Source: Bradyrhizobium nanningense
GTDB lineage: Bacteria > Pseudomonadota > Alphaproteobacteria > Rhizobiales > Xanthobacteraceae
Direction of reading: 5' to 3'
Assembly (NCBI RefSeq): GCF_004114535.1
Contig: NZ_LBJC01000081.1
Coordinates: forward strand, 146,244-210,243
Length of the DNA stretch: 64,000 nt
A program made the translations under genes and the position numbers. The notes below the pieces were generated by a model that did no database searches, was not told the origin of the DNA, and worked only from the letters and a program-made list of their open reading frames with translations. Positions 7,666 to 14,518 of this stretch are shown here, piece after piece (position 1 is the first letter of the stretch; each line of letters opens with the position of its first letter).

Positions 7666-8628
7666 TCACGCAGCTATTGTGGGAGCATGCTGGCGGCGCG
7701 CGTTGGCATAAAGCGACGCCACGGCGCAGGAAGCCATCCGCGCGCGCGGCGTATCGGCTCGCGAAGTCAGGACGACCGGCACCCGGGCGCCGAGCACGAT
7801 GCCGGCCCCATCGGCCTTGGCGAAATAAGCAAGATTCTTTGCCAGCATGTTGCCGGCCTCGAGATCGGGAACGACGAGGATCTGCGCCCGGCCGGCGACC
7901 TCGGACTTGATGCCCTTGATGCGCGCCGCCTCAGGGTCGATCGCATTGTCGAACGCCAGCGGGCCGTCGAGTACACCGCCGGTGATCTGGCCGCGGTCGG
8001 CCATCTTGCAGAGCGCAGCCGCCTCGATGGTCGATGGAATCTTGGAGGTGACGGTCTCGACCGCCGACAGAATGGCGACGCGCGGCGCCGCGCCGAAGCC
8101 AGCCTGCGTGTAGAGATCGATCGCATTCTGGATGATGTCGCGCTTGGCATCGAGGTCGGGAAAGATGTTGATGGCGGCGTCCGTCACGAACAAGGTTTCG
8201 GCATAGGCCGGTACATCCATCACGAACACATGGCTGATGCGGCGATTGGTGCGCAGGCCTCCGGCCTTCGCGGTGACTGCCCGCATCAGCTCGTCCGTAT
8301 GCAGGCTGCCCTTCATCAGCATCTCGCCCTTGGCGGCGTGAATCAGCTCGACCCCTTTGGCGGCAGCGTCCTCGCTGTGTGCGGCATCGACGATCTCGAA
8401 GCCCGAGATGTCGAGATCGAACTTTCTGGCGGCATCCCTGACCTTGCCTTCAGGGCCGACCAGGATGGGCCGGATGATGCCGGCCTGTGCGCTGTCGACG
8501 GCCCCACGCAGCGAAGTCTCGTCGCAGGGATGCACCACGATGGTTGGGACCGGAGGAACGGCCCTGGCTGCCGCGATCAGCCGATCGTACTTGCTGGACG
8601 ATTGCGATTGCCCGGTTTCCGCTGCCAT
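7666..8628 (-). CDS. pta: Phosphate acetyl/butyryltransferase
   Basis: 320-residue single PTA/PTB domain, the size of short Pta or Ptb enzymes. It has TNRRISHVFVMD, FVTDAAINIFPDLDAK and a C-terminal GARVPVVLTSRADTPRARMAS, all typical of the family. The enzyme makes acetyl (or butyryl) phosphate from acyl-CoA and Pi. Close relatives in rhizobia are often annotated as bifunctional enoyl-CoA hydratase/phosphate acetyltransferase, but no MaoC domain is present here. Start ATG 8628 follows GGGAGC. It lies 29 bases after the DUF3141 gene and overlaps ackA. Acetyl against butyryl preference is not decided by sequence. Confidence 0.92.
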   Translation of the reverse strand: MAAETGQSQSSSKYDRLIAAARAVPPVPTIVVHPCDETSLRGAVDSAQAGIIRPILVGPEGKVRDAARKFDLDISGFEIVDAAHSEDAAAKGVELIHAAKGEMLMKGSLHTDELMRAVTAKAGGLRTNRRISHVFVMDVPAYAETLFVTDAAINIFPDLDAKRDIIQNAIDLYTQAGFGAAPRVAILSAVETVTSKIPSTIEAAALCKMADRGQITGGVLDGPLAFDNAIDPEAARIKGIKSEVAGRAQILVVPDLEAGNMLAKNLAYFAKADGAGIVLGARVPVVLTSRADTPRARMASCAVASLYANARRQHAPTIAA

Positions 8629-8657
8629 GACGTTGCTCCCGATCCACTTAACGGCCG

Positions 8658-10877
8658 CTACGAAGCTCTCGCCTGGTCGAAAGGGGCAACGTTGTTCGCG
8701 CTCCCTTCTCCCGCATCGACGCCAAGAAGCGCCCCAATCCGCTGAAGGCGGTTCGCAGGTTCACCCAAAACCGCGCCGCTGGCGGACAGCACGTCCCGTA
8801 TGGACCCGAACAGAGTCCGGCGCTGATTGACGTCATCGGGCAAAAGCTTCGGAATGGCTGCAAGCGCACCTTCCTGGTCCAGCAGCAGCATGAAGAACTG
8901 CTCACGAACCAGCATCTTGAACTCGGCCAGCGACAGGCGAGGCCCTGCATAATCACGCCGAACCCGGCGCAGCGCCTCGATGCTGCGCTCGTCGACCATT
9001 CCGCGGGCCGAGCCGATGTAAAGCAGGCTTCGGATGGCCGCCTCGCGCGGGCCGCCTTCGCCGATCCTGGACCTCAGCTTGGCGATGCGCGCCTCCAGCA
9101 TGGCCCGGTGCTCGGCGGACATCTCCCGCCGGCGCGAGAGCTCCGATTTCGGATCGATCCCGAGCGCTGCCTGCAGGGCCGGCGAGCCGTAGAGATTGAG
9201 AAAGACCGTCTCACTCAGCGCTTCCGTTGCGTCGCGCCAGCTATCGAGTGCGTGGACGATCTGTTTGGACATTTGCTCCTGGAACGCCAGGAACGGGTTA
9301 TCCTTCGACACCGGCTTGCGCTTGTCCTCGATCTCCTCTGCCGCAGACTTGACGGTGGCCATCAGCGGGTTCTGGCTGCTGAAGGCCTCGTACTGCAGCC
9401 GCAATGGATGCAGGTTGCGCATCGTCTCCGCCAATTGCGGGCTCACGACCTTCTTGATCCAGGGCTGGACGAACTTCCGGTAGGCCGCCAGATTGATCTC
9501 GGAAACGCTCTTGGCGGCGGCGAAACGCCGCTCGTCCTCCGGCGAATTGCTGCCCATCGCCCGAATGTCATCGAGCGTCCGCGCCTCGCAGCGCATGACC
9601 CACTTGCCGACGACGAGATCGGAGCTCGTCGTCTCCTCGTCCTTGGCCTCGAAGGTCGCCTCATAGAGCCCCGGCGGCAGCACATCGATCAGATCGATGT
9701 TTTCCGAGAATTCCGCATGCTCTTTCTTGGCGACGCCGCCGGAAACGAAAATACCGAGATGGCCGACGCTCTGGTGGACGGTATAGACGATGGTCTGCCC
9801 ATAGGCCCTGATCTCGTCGACATCAGCGTAGCAATCCAGAATCCAGTCCAGCGCCTGCTGCGGGGGTGTGACGTTGTCACCCTCGGAACAGAACACCAGA
9901 ATGGGCGATCGAATGTTTCGGAGATCGACCTTCTGGCCGTCGGACATCTCGATCTTGCCCGCGGCCAGGTTGTTGCCGATGAACAATTCATCGACGATGA
10001 ATTGGATTTCCTCGGCATTCAGATTGACGTGGCCGCCCCACCAGCGCTCGAATTCGAGATAGCGGTCCGCTTCGGTGTCGACCTTGGAATAGACGTTGTA
10101 CTGCTTGGTCCAGAGCGTGTTCGACGGATTCTGGTTCTCGAAGTTCTGCACCAGCCAGGCGCCGTCGAACTTGCCGGCGCCGAGATCACTGGCAAGCGCG
10201 GTCAGCCAGCTTCCCCCCAGCAGTCCGCCCGAATAGCGCATCGGATATTTGCCGTGCACTCCGGCCCAATAGGCCAGCGGCGCGCCGGCGATGATGATCG
10301 GCCCGAACAGCTCCGGCCGCAACGACGCCAGGATCATCACGGCCCAGCCGGCCTGGCAATTGCCGATGACGCACGGTTTGCCGTCGGCCTTGGGATGCAG
10401 ACTGATGACCTTCTCGATGAACAGCGCCTCGGCGCGGGCAATGCGCTCGATGGTCTGCCCCGGCATCGGCTCGGGCAGGAAGCCGATGAAATAGCAGGGG
10501 TGCCCCGCTTTCATCGCGACGCCGATCTCACTGTCGGCCTTGAAGCCGCCGATGCCGGGGCCGTGTCCGGCGCGTGGATCGACCACGATGAACGGCCGCC
10601 GCTCGGAATCGATCTCGACGCCCTTCGGCGGAATGATGCGGACCAATGCGTAGTTGACCGGCTCGTCGAGCTTGCGGCCGTCAATGATCAGCTCGGCGGC
10701 ATATTGCAGGACGTGCGGAGCGGTCTGCGCGACGTGCTCGCGATATTGGTCTCCCCGTCGGCGCATAATGTCCAGGAACAGCACGCTTCGCTGTCCCGCG
10801 TCGACCAGATATTCGACCGCCGAGGCCACGAGCCCGGACAGGGGGCCACCCGGTAGATTTTGAGTTTCCATCGACAT
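8658..10877 (-). CDS. DUF3141 protein, PHA-synthase-like alpha/beta hydrolase
   Basis: 739 residues, first gene of the operon with pta, ackA and fabI. An alpha/beta core occupies about residues 75-385. The nucleophile elbow is GNCQAGW with a cysteine (Cys174) in place of the usual serine, as in PHA synthases (G-x-C-x-G-G). Asp334 in SEGDNVTPP and His373 in SVGHLGIF complete a likely triad. The Cys-Asp spacing of 160 is close to the 161 I recall for Cupriavidus PhaC. A C-terminal region of about 350 residues is helical and unassigned. ATG 10877 has AGAGG 7 bases upstream. PhaC-like polymerase, depolymerase or thioester acyltransferase activity is an inference. Confidence 0.85.
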   Translation of the reverse strand: MSMETQNLPGGPLSGLVASAVEYLVDAGQRSVLFLDIMRRRGDQYREHVAQTAPHVLQYAAELIIDGRKLDEPVNYALVRIIPPKGVEIDSERRPFIVVDPRAGHGPGIGGFKADSEIGVAMKAGHPCYFIGFLPEPMPGQTIERIARAEALFIEKVISLHPKADGKPCVIGNCQAGWAVMILASLRPELFGPIIIAGAPLAYWAGVHGKYPMRYSGGLLGGSWLTALASDLGAGKFDGAWLVQNFENQNPSNTLWTKQYNVYSKVDTEADRYLEFERWWGGHVNLNAEEIQFIVDELFIGNNLAAGKIEMSDGQKVDLRNIRSPILVFCSEGDNVTPPQQALDWILDCYADVDEIRAYGQTIVYTVHQSVGHLGIFVSGGVAKKEHAEFSENIDLIDVLPPGLYEATFEAKDEETTSSDLVVGKWVMRCEARTLDDIRAMGSNSPEDERRFAAAKSVSEINLAAYRKFVQPWIKKVVSPQLAETMRNLHPLRLQYEAFSSQNPLMATVKSAAEEIEDKRKPVSKDNPFLAFQEQMSKQIVHALDSWRDATEALSETVFLNLYGSPALQAALGIDPKSELSRRREMSAEHRAMLEARIAKLRSRIGEGGPREAAIRSLLYIGSARGMVDERSIEALRRVRRDYAGPRLSLAEFKMLVREQFFMLLLDQEGALAAIPKLLPDDVNQRRTLFGSIRDVLSASGAVLGEPANRLQRIGALLGVDAGEGSANNVAPFDQARAS

Positions 10878-10932
10878 GTTCTGACCTCTCTCGTCCGCGC
10901 ATCCATTGAGAGCCGCGGAGCGACGGGATACG

Positions 10933-10946
10933 TTGACTTAGGTCAA
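10933..10946. promoter_or_regulatory. FixK/FNR-type box of the DUF3141-pta-ackA-fabI operon
   Basis: TTGACTTAGGTCAA fits TTGA-N6-TCAA with TTGAC/GTCAA halves. The centre is 62.5 bases upstream of the DUF3141 start, so a class II promoter would start near 10898 with a leader of about 21 bases. Confidence 0.8.
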
Positions 10947-11055
10947 CGGTCGGCCTGATCGAGACAGCGTCAGCAGACCTGCCGTGGTGACGTCGGGTTG
11001 AAGCCGACGGCGAGCACCATCAACTCCTCTCCCGGGAGAAGCTGGCGCAGCGTCC

Positions 11056-11721
11056 TCACGGGCGCACCTCGCCCCCGTCCTTCTTGAGCCAGATGTTGAT
11101 GCTCACCAGCAGCACCCAGAACGGGAAGACGACGAGGCTCCAGTCGATGTAGTAGCTTCCGATGAGAAGGATAGCAGCGACCGCATATCCGCCATAGGCG
11201 AGCCAACGCGGCGTGAGCCCCGTGTAGAGGGCGATGGTCGACGTCGTCATCATGAACACGGAGGCGGTCTTGACGAGGTAGATGTTCACCATTCCGTAGG
11301 CCAGGCCGCGGCCGAAATGAAAGGTCGCGGAATTGATCAGCACATTCGGCGCCGCGTGGAAGGCCAGAATGACGGCGCCGATGACAGCGGCGGCGGCAAA
11401 CAACATCGCGAGCAATAGCACAGCGCTGCCGAAGAAAATCGTCGCAAAGAACTGGTCCTCGCGCTCGCCGAGCCGGTCGCGCAGAAAGCCGACGAACCAC
11501 AGGAAGGCCACGCCTGCGAAGGGCACCAGGTTCAATGCCAAGGCGACGTTGCTGGTCCCGCCATGCAGCCACGCACCCGGCTCGAGCGGATCGGCCGGCA
11601 CGGACCGCCGCATCAGCCAGAACACCGCGAGAAGCAGCAGCGAAAACAGAATCCCCGCCGCGGCCGCCACGCGCGGAGCTCGCAATTTCGCCCGCGTCAA
11701 TCCGGTTGCTTGCGTGATCAC
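11056..11721 (-). CDS. Unknown multi-pass membrane protein
   Basis: 221 residues with about five hydrophobic segments, beginning near residues 18-36 (AAAAGILFSLLLLAVFWLM) and ending with a span before IWLKKDGGEVRP. I do not recognise the family. The reading frame extends further upstream, but I chose GTG 11721 because it overlaps the stop of the DUF2254 gene as GTGA, which implies translational coupling. It is the second gene of the unit started by the FixK-type box at 13088. A role in the membrane during low oxygen is an inference from context only. Confidence 0.75.
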   Translation of the reverse strand: MITQATGLTRAKLRAPRVAAAAGILFSLLLLAVFWLMRRSVPADPLEPGAWLHGGTSNVALALNLVPFAGVAFLWFVGFLRDRLGEREDQFFATIFFGSAVLLLAMLFAAAAVIGAVILAFHAAPNVLINSATFHFGRGLAYGMVNIYLVKTASVFMMTTSTIALYTGLTPRWLAYGGYAVAAILLIGSYYIDWSLVVFPFWVLLVSINIWLKKDGGEVRP

Positions 11722-13007
11722 GAGACCGCCCGCCCCTTTTCGTCCGAGGCTGCCGGGCTCGCCAGGCCGTGGTGATGCGACAAGCCGAGACCCTGCCGAT
11801 CCTCGATGCGGGCCGCGGCGCGGTCCTGCGCATCGAAGCTCGACCGCTCGATCCCGGAATCGAGATGACCGAGGTAATCGCGAACGAGTTTCGCGCGGTC
11901 TCCATCGACGCACTCGGCGAGCTCGGCGAGCGCGGCGCGCAGGCGGCGCATCACCTGGATGGAGGTCGACCCGAACTGCCGGATCTCGTCGAAGGCCAGC
12001 GCGAGGTAGTCCTCCCAGGTCGGCATCCGATAGATCACTCTTAGAACGCCATCCTCATCGAAGGCCTGACAGGCATCCAGGTCACATTTGGCCAGCCGCC
12101 GCAGCAGATCCTCGATCTGGTCGATGGCCTGCACGGCGGTCGTGGGGTCGTTGATGGCCGGAGACAGCGCCTTGATCGCGACATCGACGAGAAGCCGCAT
12201 CGCATATTTCGGGTCCTGCTCGAAAGTGCGCTGCTCGTCGAGATGAACGCATGCACTCAGCTCCTTCTCCATCACGAGACTATTGGCTCCGTGAGCATGC
12301 AGGATCACGCTGTCTTCGAGCAGCGTGTCCCCGACGCCGCACTCTATCATGATGAGACCGTCCATCCGGCAGGCAAGGCCAACCAGCCCGGCGATGTCGA
12401 TCGACGTCACCGACTGCGGATTGCCGATATGCTTAACCGTCAGCGCCGGCGCACAGGTGGGTCGTTGCGCTGGCGCGGCGTTGCCGGACGTGCGCCACGG
12501 GACCGCCTGGTACGCGCTGACGATGACCTGCCGGCCGATATCGCCCAGCGCCTGCAGCACCCGTATGATCTGGAGATTGTTCAAACGCTGGACGAGTTGC
12601 GCAAGCATCAACACGCTGGCGACCAGCATGGCCGCGACGATCGCGGCTGAAAGAAATGGCACGCCTTGAGCACCCTGGCGATCGACCCAGGCCAGCGTGG
12701 CGAGACTGTACATGAACGTCGCGACGAACATGCCGAGCGAGTGAAACAGCAGCCGGTCGCGCGCGAACCAGACGACCAGGCGGGGCGAATAGACCACGGC
12801 GTTGAACTGGACCAGCACGAAGGCGATCGAGAACACGATGCCGGTCAGCGCCATCATGCCCGAGGCAACTGCCGACAAATAGGCCTGTGCGGAGGAGGTC
12901 GACAGGTTGAGACTGACGGCCAGGAACGTCGCTTCCAGGCGCGGCACCAGGAAGCCAGCGGCGACGCTCGCAATCGCATAGAGCGTGGGTATCAGCCAAA
13001 GCTGCAT
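11718..13007 (-). CDS. DUF2254 membrane protein
   Basis: 429 residues from ATG 13007. There are four hydrophobic segments in the first ~160 residues. The cytoplasmic or periplasmic part that follows carries the DUF2254 hallmark ALSPAINDPTTAVQAIDQ. The family is widespread and uncharacterised. An upstream in-frame start at 13064 is possible but lies close to the predicted transcript start near 13053, so 13007 is preferred. It is the first gene of a two-gene unit with the 221-aa membrane protein and is divergent from the DUF1622 gene. Confidence 0.85.
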   Translation of the reverse strand: MQLWLIPTLYAIASVAAGFLVPRLEATFLAVSLNLSTSSAQAYLSAVASGMMALTGIVFSIAFVLVQFNAVVYSPRLVVWFARDRLLFHSLGMFVATFMYSLATLAWVDRQGAQGVPFLSAAIVAAMLVASVLMLAQLVQRLNNLQIIRVLQALGDIGRQVIVSAYQAVPWRTSGNAAPAQRPTCAPALTVKHIGNPQSVTSIDIAGLVGLACRMDGLIMIECGVGDTLLEDSVILHAHGANSLVMEKELSACVHLDEQRTFEQDPKYAMRLLVDVAIKALSPAINDPTTAVQAIDQIEDLLRRLAKCDLDACQAFDEDGVLRVIYRMPTWEDYLALAFDEIRQFGSTSIQVMRRLRAALAELAECVDGDRAKLVRDYLGHLDSGIERSSFDAQDRAAARIEDRQGLGLSHHHGLASPAASDEKGRAVS

Positions 13008-13087
13008 GCCGCCTCCTTTCACGATGCCCGAATGCCGTCTGGACGGCCGGGCAAGCGACAGCATCCCCGCGCCTTGCGGTCGGTTTG

Positions 13088-13101
13088 TTGATCTTGATCA
13101 A
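13088..13101. promoter_or_regulatory. FixK/FNR-type box, divergent promoter of membrane genes
   Basis: TTGATCTTGATCAA is a perfect match to the FixK2/FNR consensus TTGAT-N4-ATCAA. It lies between the leftward DUF2254 gene (centre 87 bases from ATG 13007) and the rightward DUF1622 gene (99 bases from ATG 13194), so leaders would be about 46 and 58 bases. Confidence 0.82.
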
Positions 13102-13193
13102 CGGTGCCTGACGCAAGCATGGATCAATGAGGGCTCATCGGGCGGACGAAGCGCTCGTCGCGACGGCGCGCCGCGCGCAACGAAGATTGGACC

Positions 13194-13586
13194 ATGAATT
13201 CCGCCGCCGATCACGCGCCCTCCTTCGAGACCGCCACCAGCCAGTGGATTCACGTCGTCGGCATCGGCATCGAAATTTTCGGGGTGTTCATCATCGTCAT
13301 CGGGATCATCTGGTCGGCGCGATACATTTTTGGACAAAACGTCGAGTCCCGCTACGACAGCTATAAGATCAGCATAGGACGATCGCTGTTGCTCGGCCTC
13401 GAAGTGCTGGTTGCCGCCGATATCGTGAAGACGATTGCGATCGAGCTGACCTTCGTGAGCCTCGGCCTGCTGGCCGGATTGGTCGTGGTCCGCACCTTCC
13501 TGAGCTGGACGCTGACGCTGGAGATCGAAGGCCGCTGGCCTTGGCAGCCGGAGCGCGAGGCCGCGGACCGGGCCCGAGGTCGATAA
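13194..13586 (+). CDS. DUF1622 membrane protein
   Basis: 130 residues with three hydrophobic segments: about residues 19-45, 64-85 and 88-105. The pattern YDSYKISIGRSLLLGLEVLVAADIVKTI is the DUF1622 core, and RTFLSWTLTLEIEGRWPW is its usual end. The family is common in bacteria and has no assigned function. It shares the FixK-type box at 13088 with the DUF2254 unit on the other strand, so it belongs to the same low-oxygen cluster. Confidence 0.85.
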   Translation: MNSAADHAPSFETATSQWIHVVGIGIEIFGVFIIVIGIIWSARYIFGQNVESRYDSYKISIGRSLLLGLEVLVAADIVKTIAIELTFVSLGLLAGLVVVRTFLSWTLTLEIEGRWPWQPEREAADRARGR

Positions 13587-13818
13587 GAGCAGTTCCCCAA
13601 TTAGGTGTTTGCTGGCTTTCTAATATCGCTGGCCCCAAGGACAGAGTTGCTTTGGCTATCGAATACCGAGCCATGAACGTCGGGAGCCTCTTACCTTTTG
13701 CTTCCGGAGGGACGTAACTCCCGTCGTCTCCATGCCGTACAATTTCTCCCCTGGGAATCTCGCTCGGTGCCAGACGATTTTTTCAACCGGAAAGTGCCGT
13801 TATGCCTGATCGCAGCCG

Positions 13819-14010
13819 CTGACCTTCACCTCGTTCGGCCGCCATGGTGGCGCAACCGAATCGATGGGCTCCGGGCTGACCGAGCTGGAGCTGATGAAAA
13901 AGGGCCAGTGGTCGTCAACCAGAGCGATGGTGAACTACCTGCACGGCGACGACGAAGCCAAGCAGCAGAGTCAGCTCAAGCGGATCAGGAAGCGCGGGAA
14001 GTGGGCTTGA
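13819..14010 (+). pseudogene. Tyrosine recombinase (integrase) C-terminal remnant
   Basis: An open frame of 63 codons ending in TGA reads LTFTSFGRHGGATE, then LTELELMKKGQWSS and MVNYLH. This is the end of a phage-type tyrosine recombinase: the R-H-G-G box, the hydrophobic helix and the region of the catalytic tyrosine. The rest of the gene is missing. An extra glycine sits inside the usual SFRHGG motif. It lies 106 bases from the 3' end of tRNA-Gly, the usual place for an integrase. It is therefore a relic of a tRNA-targeting element. Confidence 0.7.
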
Positions 14011-14115
14011 TCGCTCGTGGGCGGCTTGCGAACAGACCGCGAAAATTTGTCGGAAGTGATTCAGCCCGGCTTGTCGGAAGTCGGAATCGTTCGCGGGTTA
14101 AATAACTGAAAAGAT

Positions 14116-14189
14116 TGGAGCGGGTGAAGGGAATCGAACCCTCGTATTCAGCTTGGAAGGCTGCTGCTCTACCATTGAGCTACACCCGC
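14116..14189 (-). tRNA. tRNA-Gly (anticodon TCC)
   Basis: 74 bases with encoded CCA. The acceptor stem is GCGGGTG/CACCCGC, the T-arm is GGGTTCGATTCCC-like and the anticodon loop reads CTTCCAA. An integrase relic lies beyond its 3' end. Confidence 0.97.
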
Positions 14190-14301
14190 GCTACGGGCTC
14201 CCTAACACGGCCGGGCGGCGGTCTCAACTGCCGAGGACGCCGCTTTCCGGCGTGTCCTCAACCTTGCGAGTGGCCCTGGTTCCTTCCGGACCCGCCGCCC
14301 C

Positions 14302-14330
14302 TTAACAGCGGCGGCAATGCCGCCTATATT
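14302..14330 (+). promoter_or_regulatory. Sigma-70-like promoter of a small RNA
   Basis: TTAACA (14302-14307), a 17-base spacer, then TATATT (14325-14330). This is one mismatch per hexamer from the housekeeping consensus with ideal spacing. Transcription should start near 14337. Confidence 0.65.
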
Positions 14331-14365
14331 GAAGCCTTCCGAAACCAATGAAAGGAGGTGATCCA

Positions 14366-14410
14366 GTGTCTCTTACCAAGCGCTGTCACCTCGCTGGGGT
14401 CGCCCGCTAA
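14366..14410 (+). CDS. Possible 14-aa peptide inside the small RNA
   Basis: GTG start with AGGAGG at optimal distance (7 bases), then 13 sense codons and TAA. The peptide would be MSLTKRCHLAGVAR. The start lies within hairpin 1, so translation would need the hairpin to open. It may be chance, because the SD-like sequence could serve as a 16S-pairing element instead. Confidence 0.25.
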   Translation: MSLTKRCHLAGVAR

Positions 14411-14471
14411 GCTCTGAATAAAGGCTTGGCATCGGGGCGCTCTCAGCCCTGGACCAGCGAGCACGAGATCG

Positions 14472-14503
14472 GGCGCGACGGGGCTTCCCCGCCGCGCCTT
14501 TTT
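14472..14503 (+). terminator. Rho-independent terminator of the small RNA
   Basis: GGCGCG-A-CGGGG (14472-14483), loop CTT, CCCCG-C-CGCGCC (14487-14498), then five T. The T-run is on the + strand, so it ends the small RNA and not the leftward kinase gene, which stops at 14519. Confidence 0.8.
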
Positions 14504-14518
14504 CGTCGGTCGCGCGGC

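Larger units (their letters stand above)
14337..14503 (+). ncRNA. Candidate structured small RNA with 16S-3'-end complementarity
   Basis: A strong promoter and a terminator bound an RNA of about 167 bases with no long coding frame. Near its 5' end GAAAGGAGGTGATCCAG (14350-14366) is the exact complement of the 16S rRNA 3' terminal region, including the anti-Shine-Dalgarno sequence. Hairpin 1 hides this: GAGGTGA (14355-14361) and CAGTG (14364-14368) pair with CGCTG and TCACCTC (14381-14392). Hairpin 2 is long: 14390-14397 with 14454-14461, 14401-14405 with 14435-14439, 14406-14412 with 14424-14430. Hairpin 3 is the terminator. Hairpins 1 and 2 share three bases and may compete. A 14-codon frame starts at GTG 14366. 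I could not match it to 6S, SRP or tmRNA by eye. Confidence 0.6.

Noticed and set aside
13819..14189. A complete genomic island with att sites at tRNA-Gly
   Set aside because: I found no second copy of the tRNA 3' end in the window, so only a relic is claimed.
14350..14366. A fragment of a 16S rRNA gene
   Set aside because: Only 17 bases match; sequence on both sides is unrelated to rRNA. The match is to the complement, inside a separate transcript.
14337..14503. 6S RNA
   Set aside because: The ends do not pair into one long hairpin with a central bubble, as 6S requires. A covariance search would be decisive.
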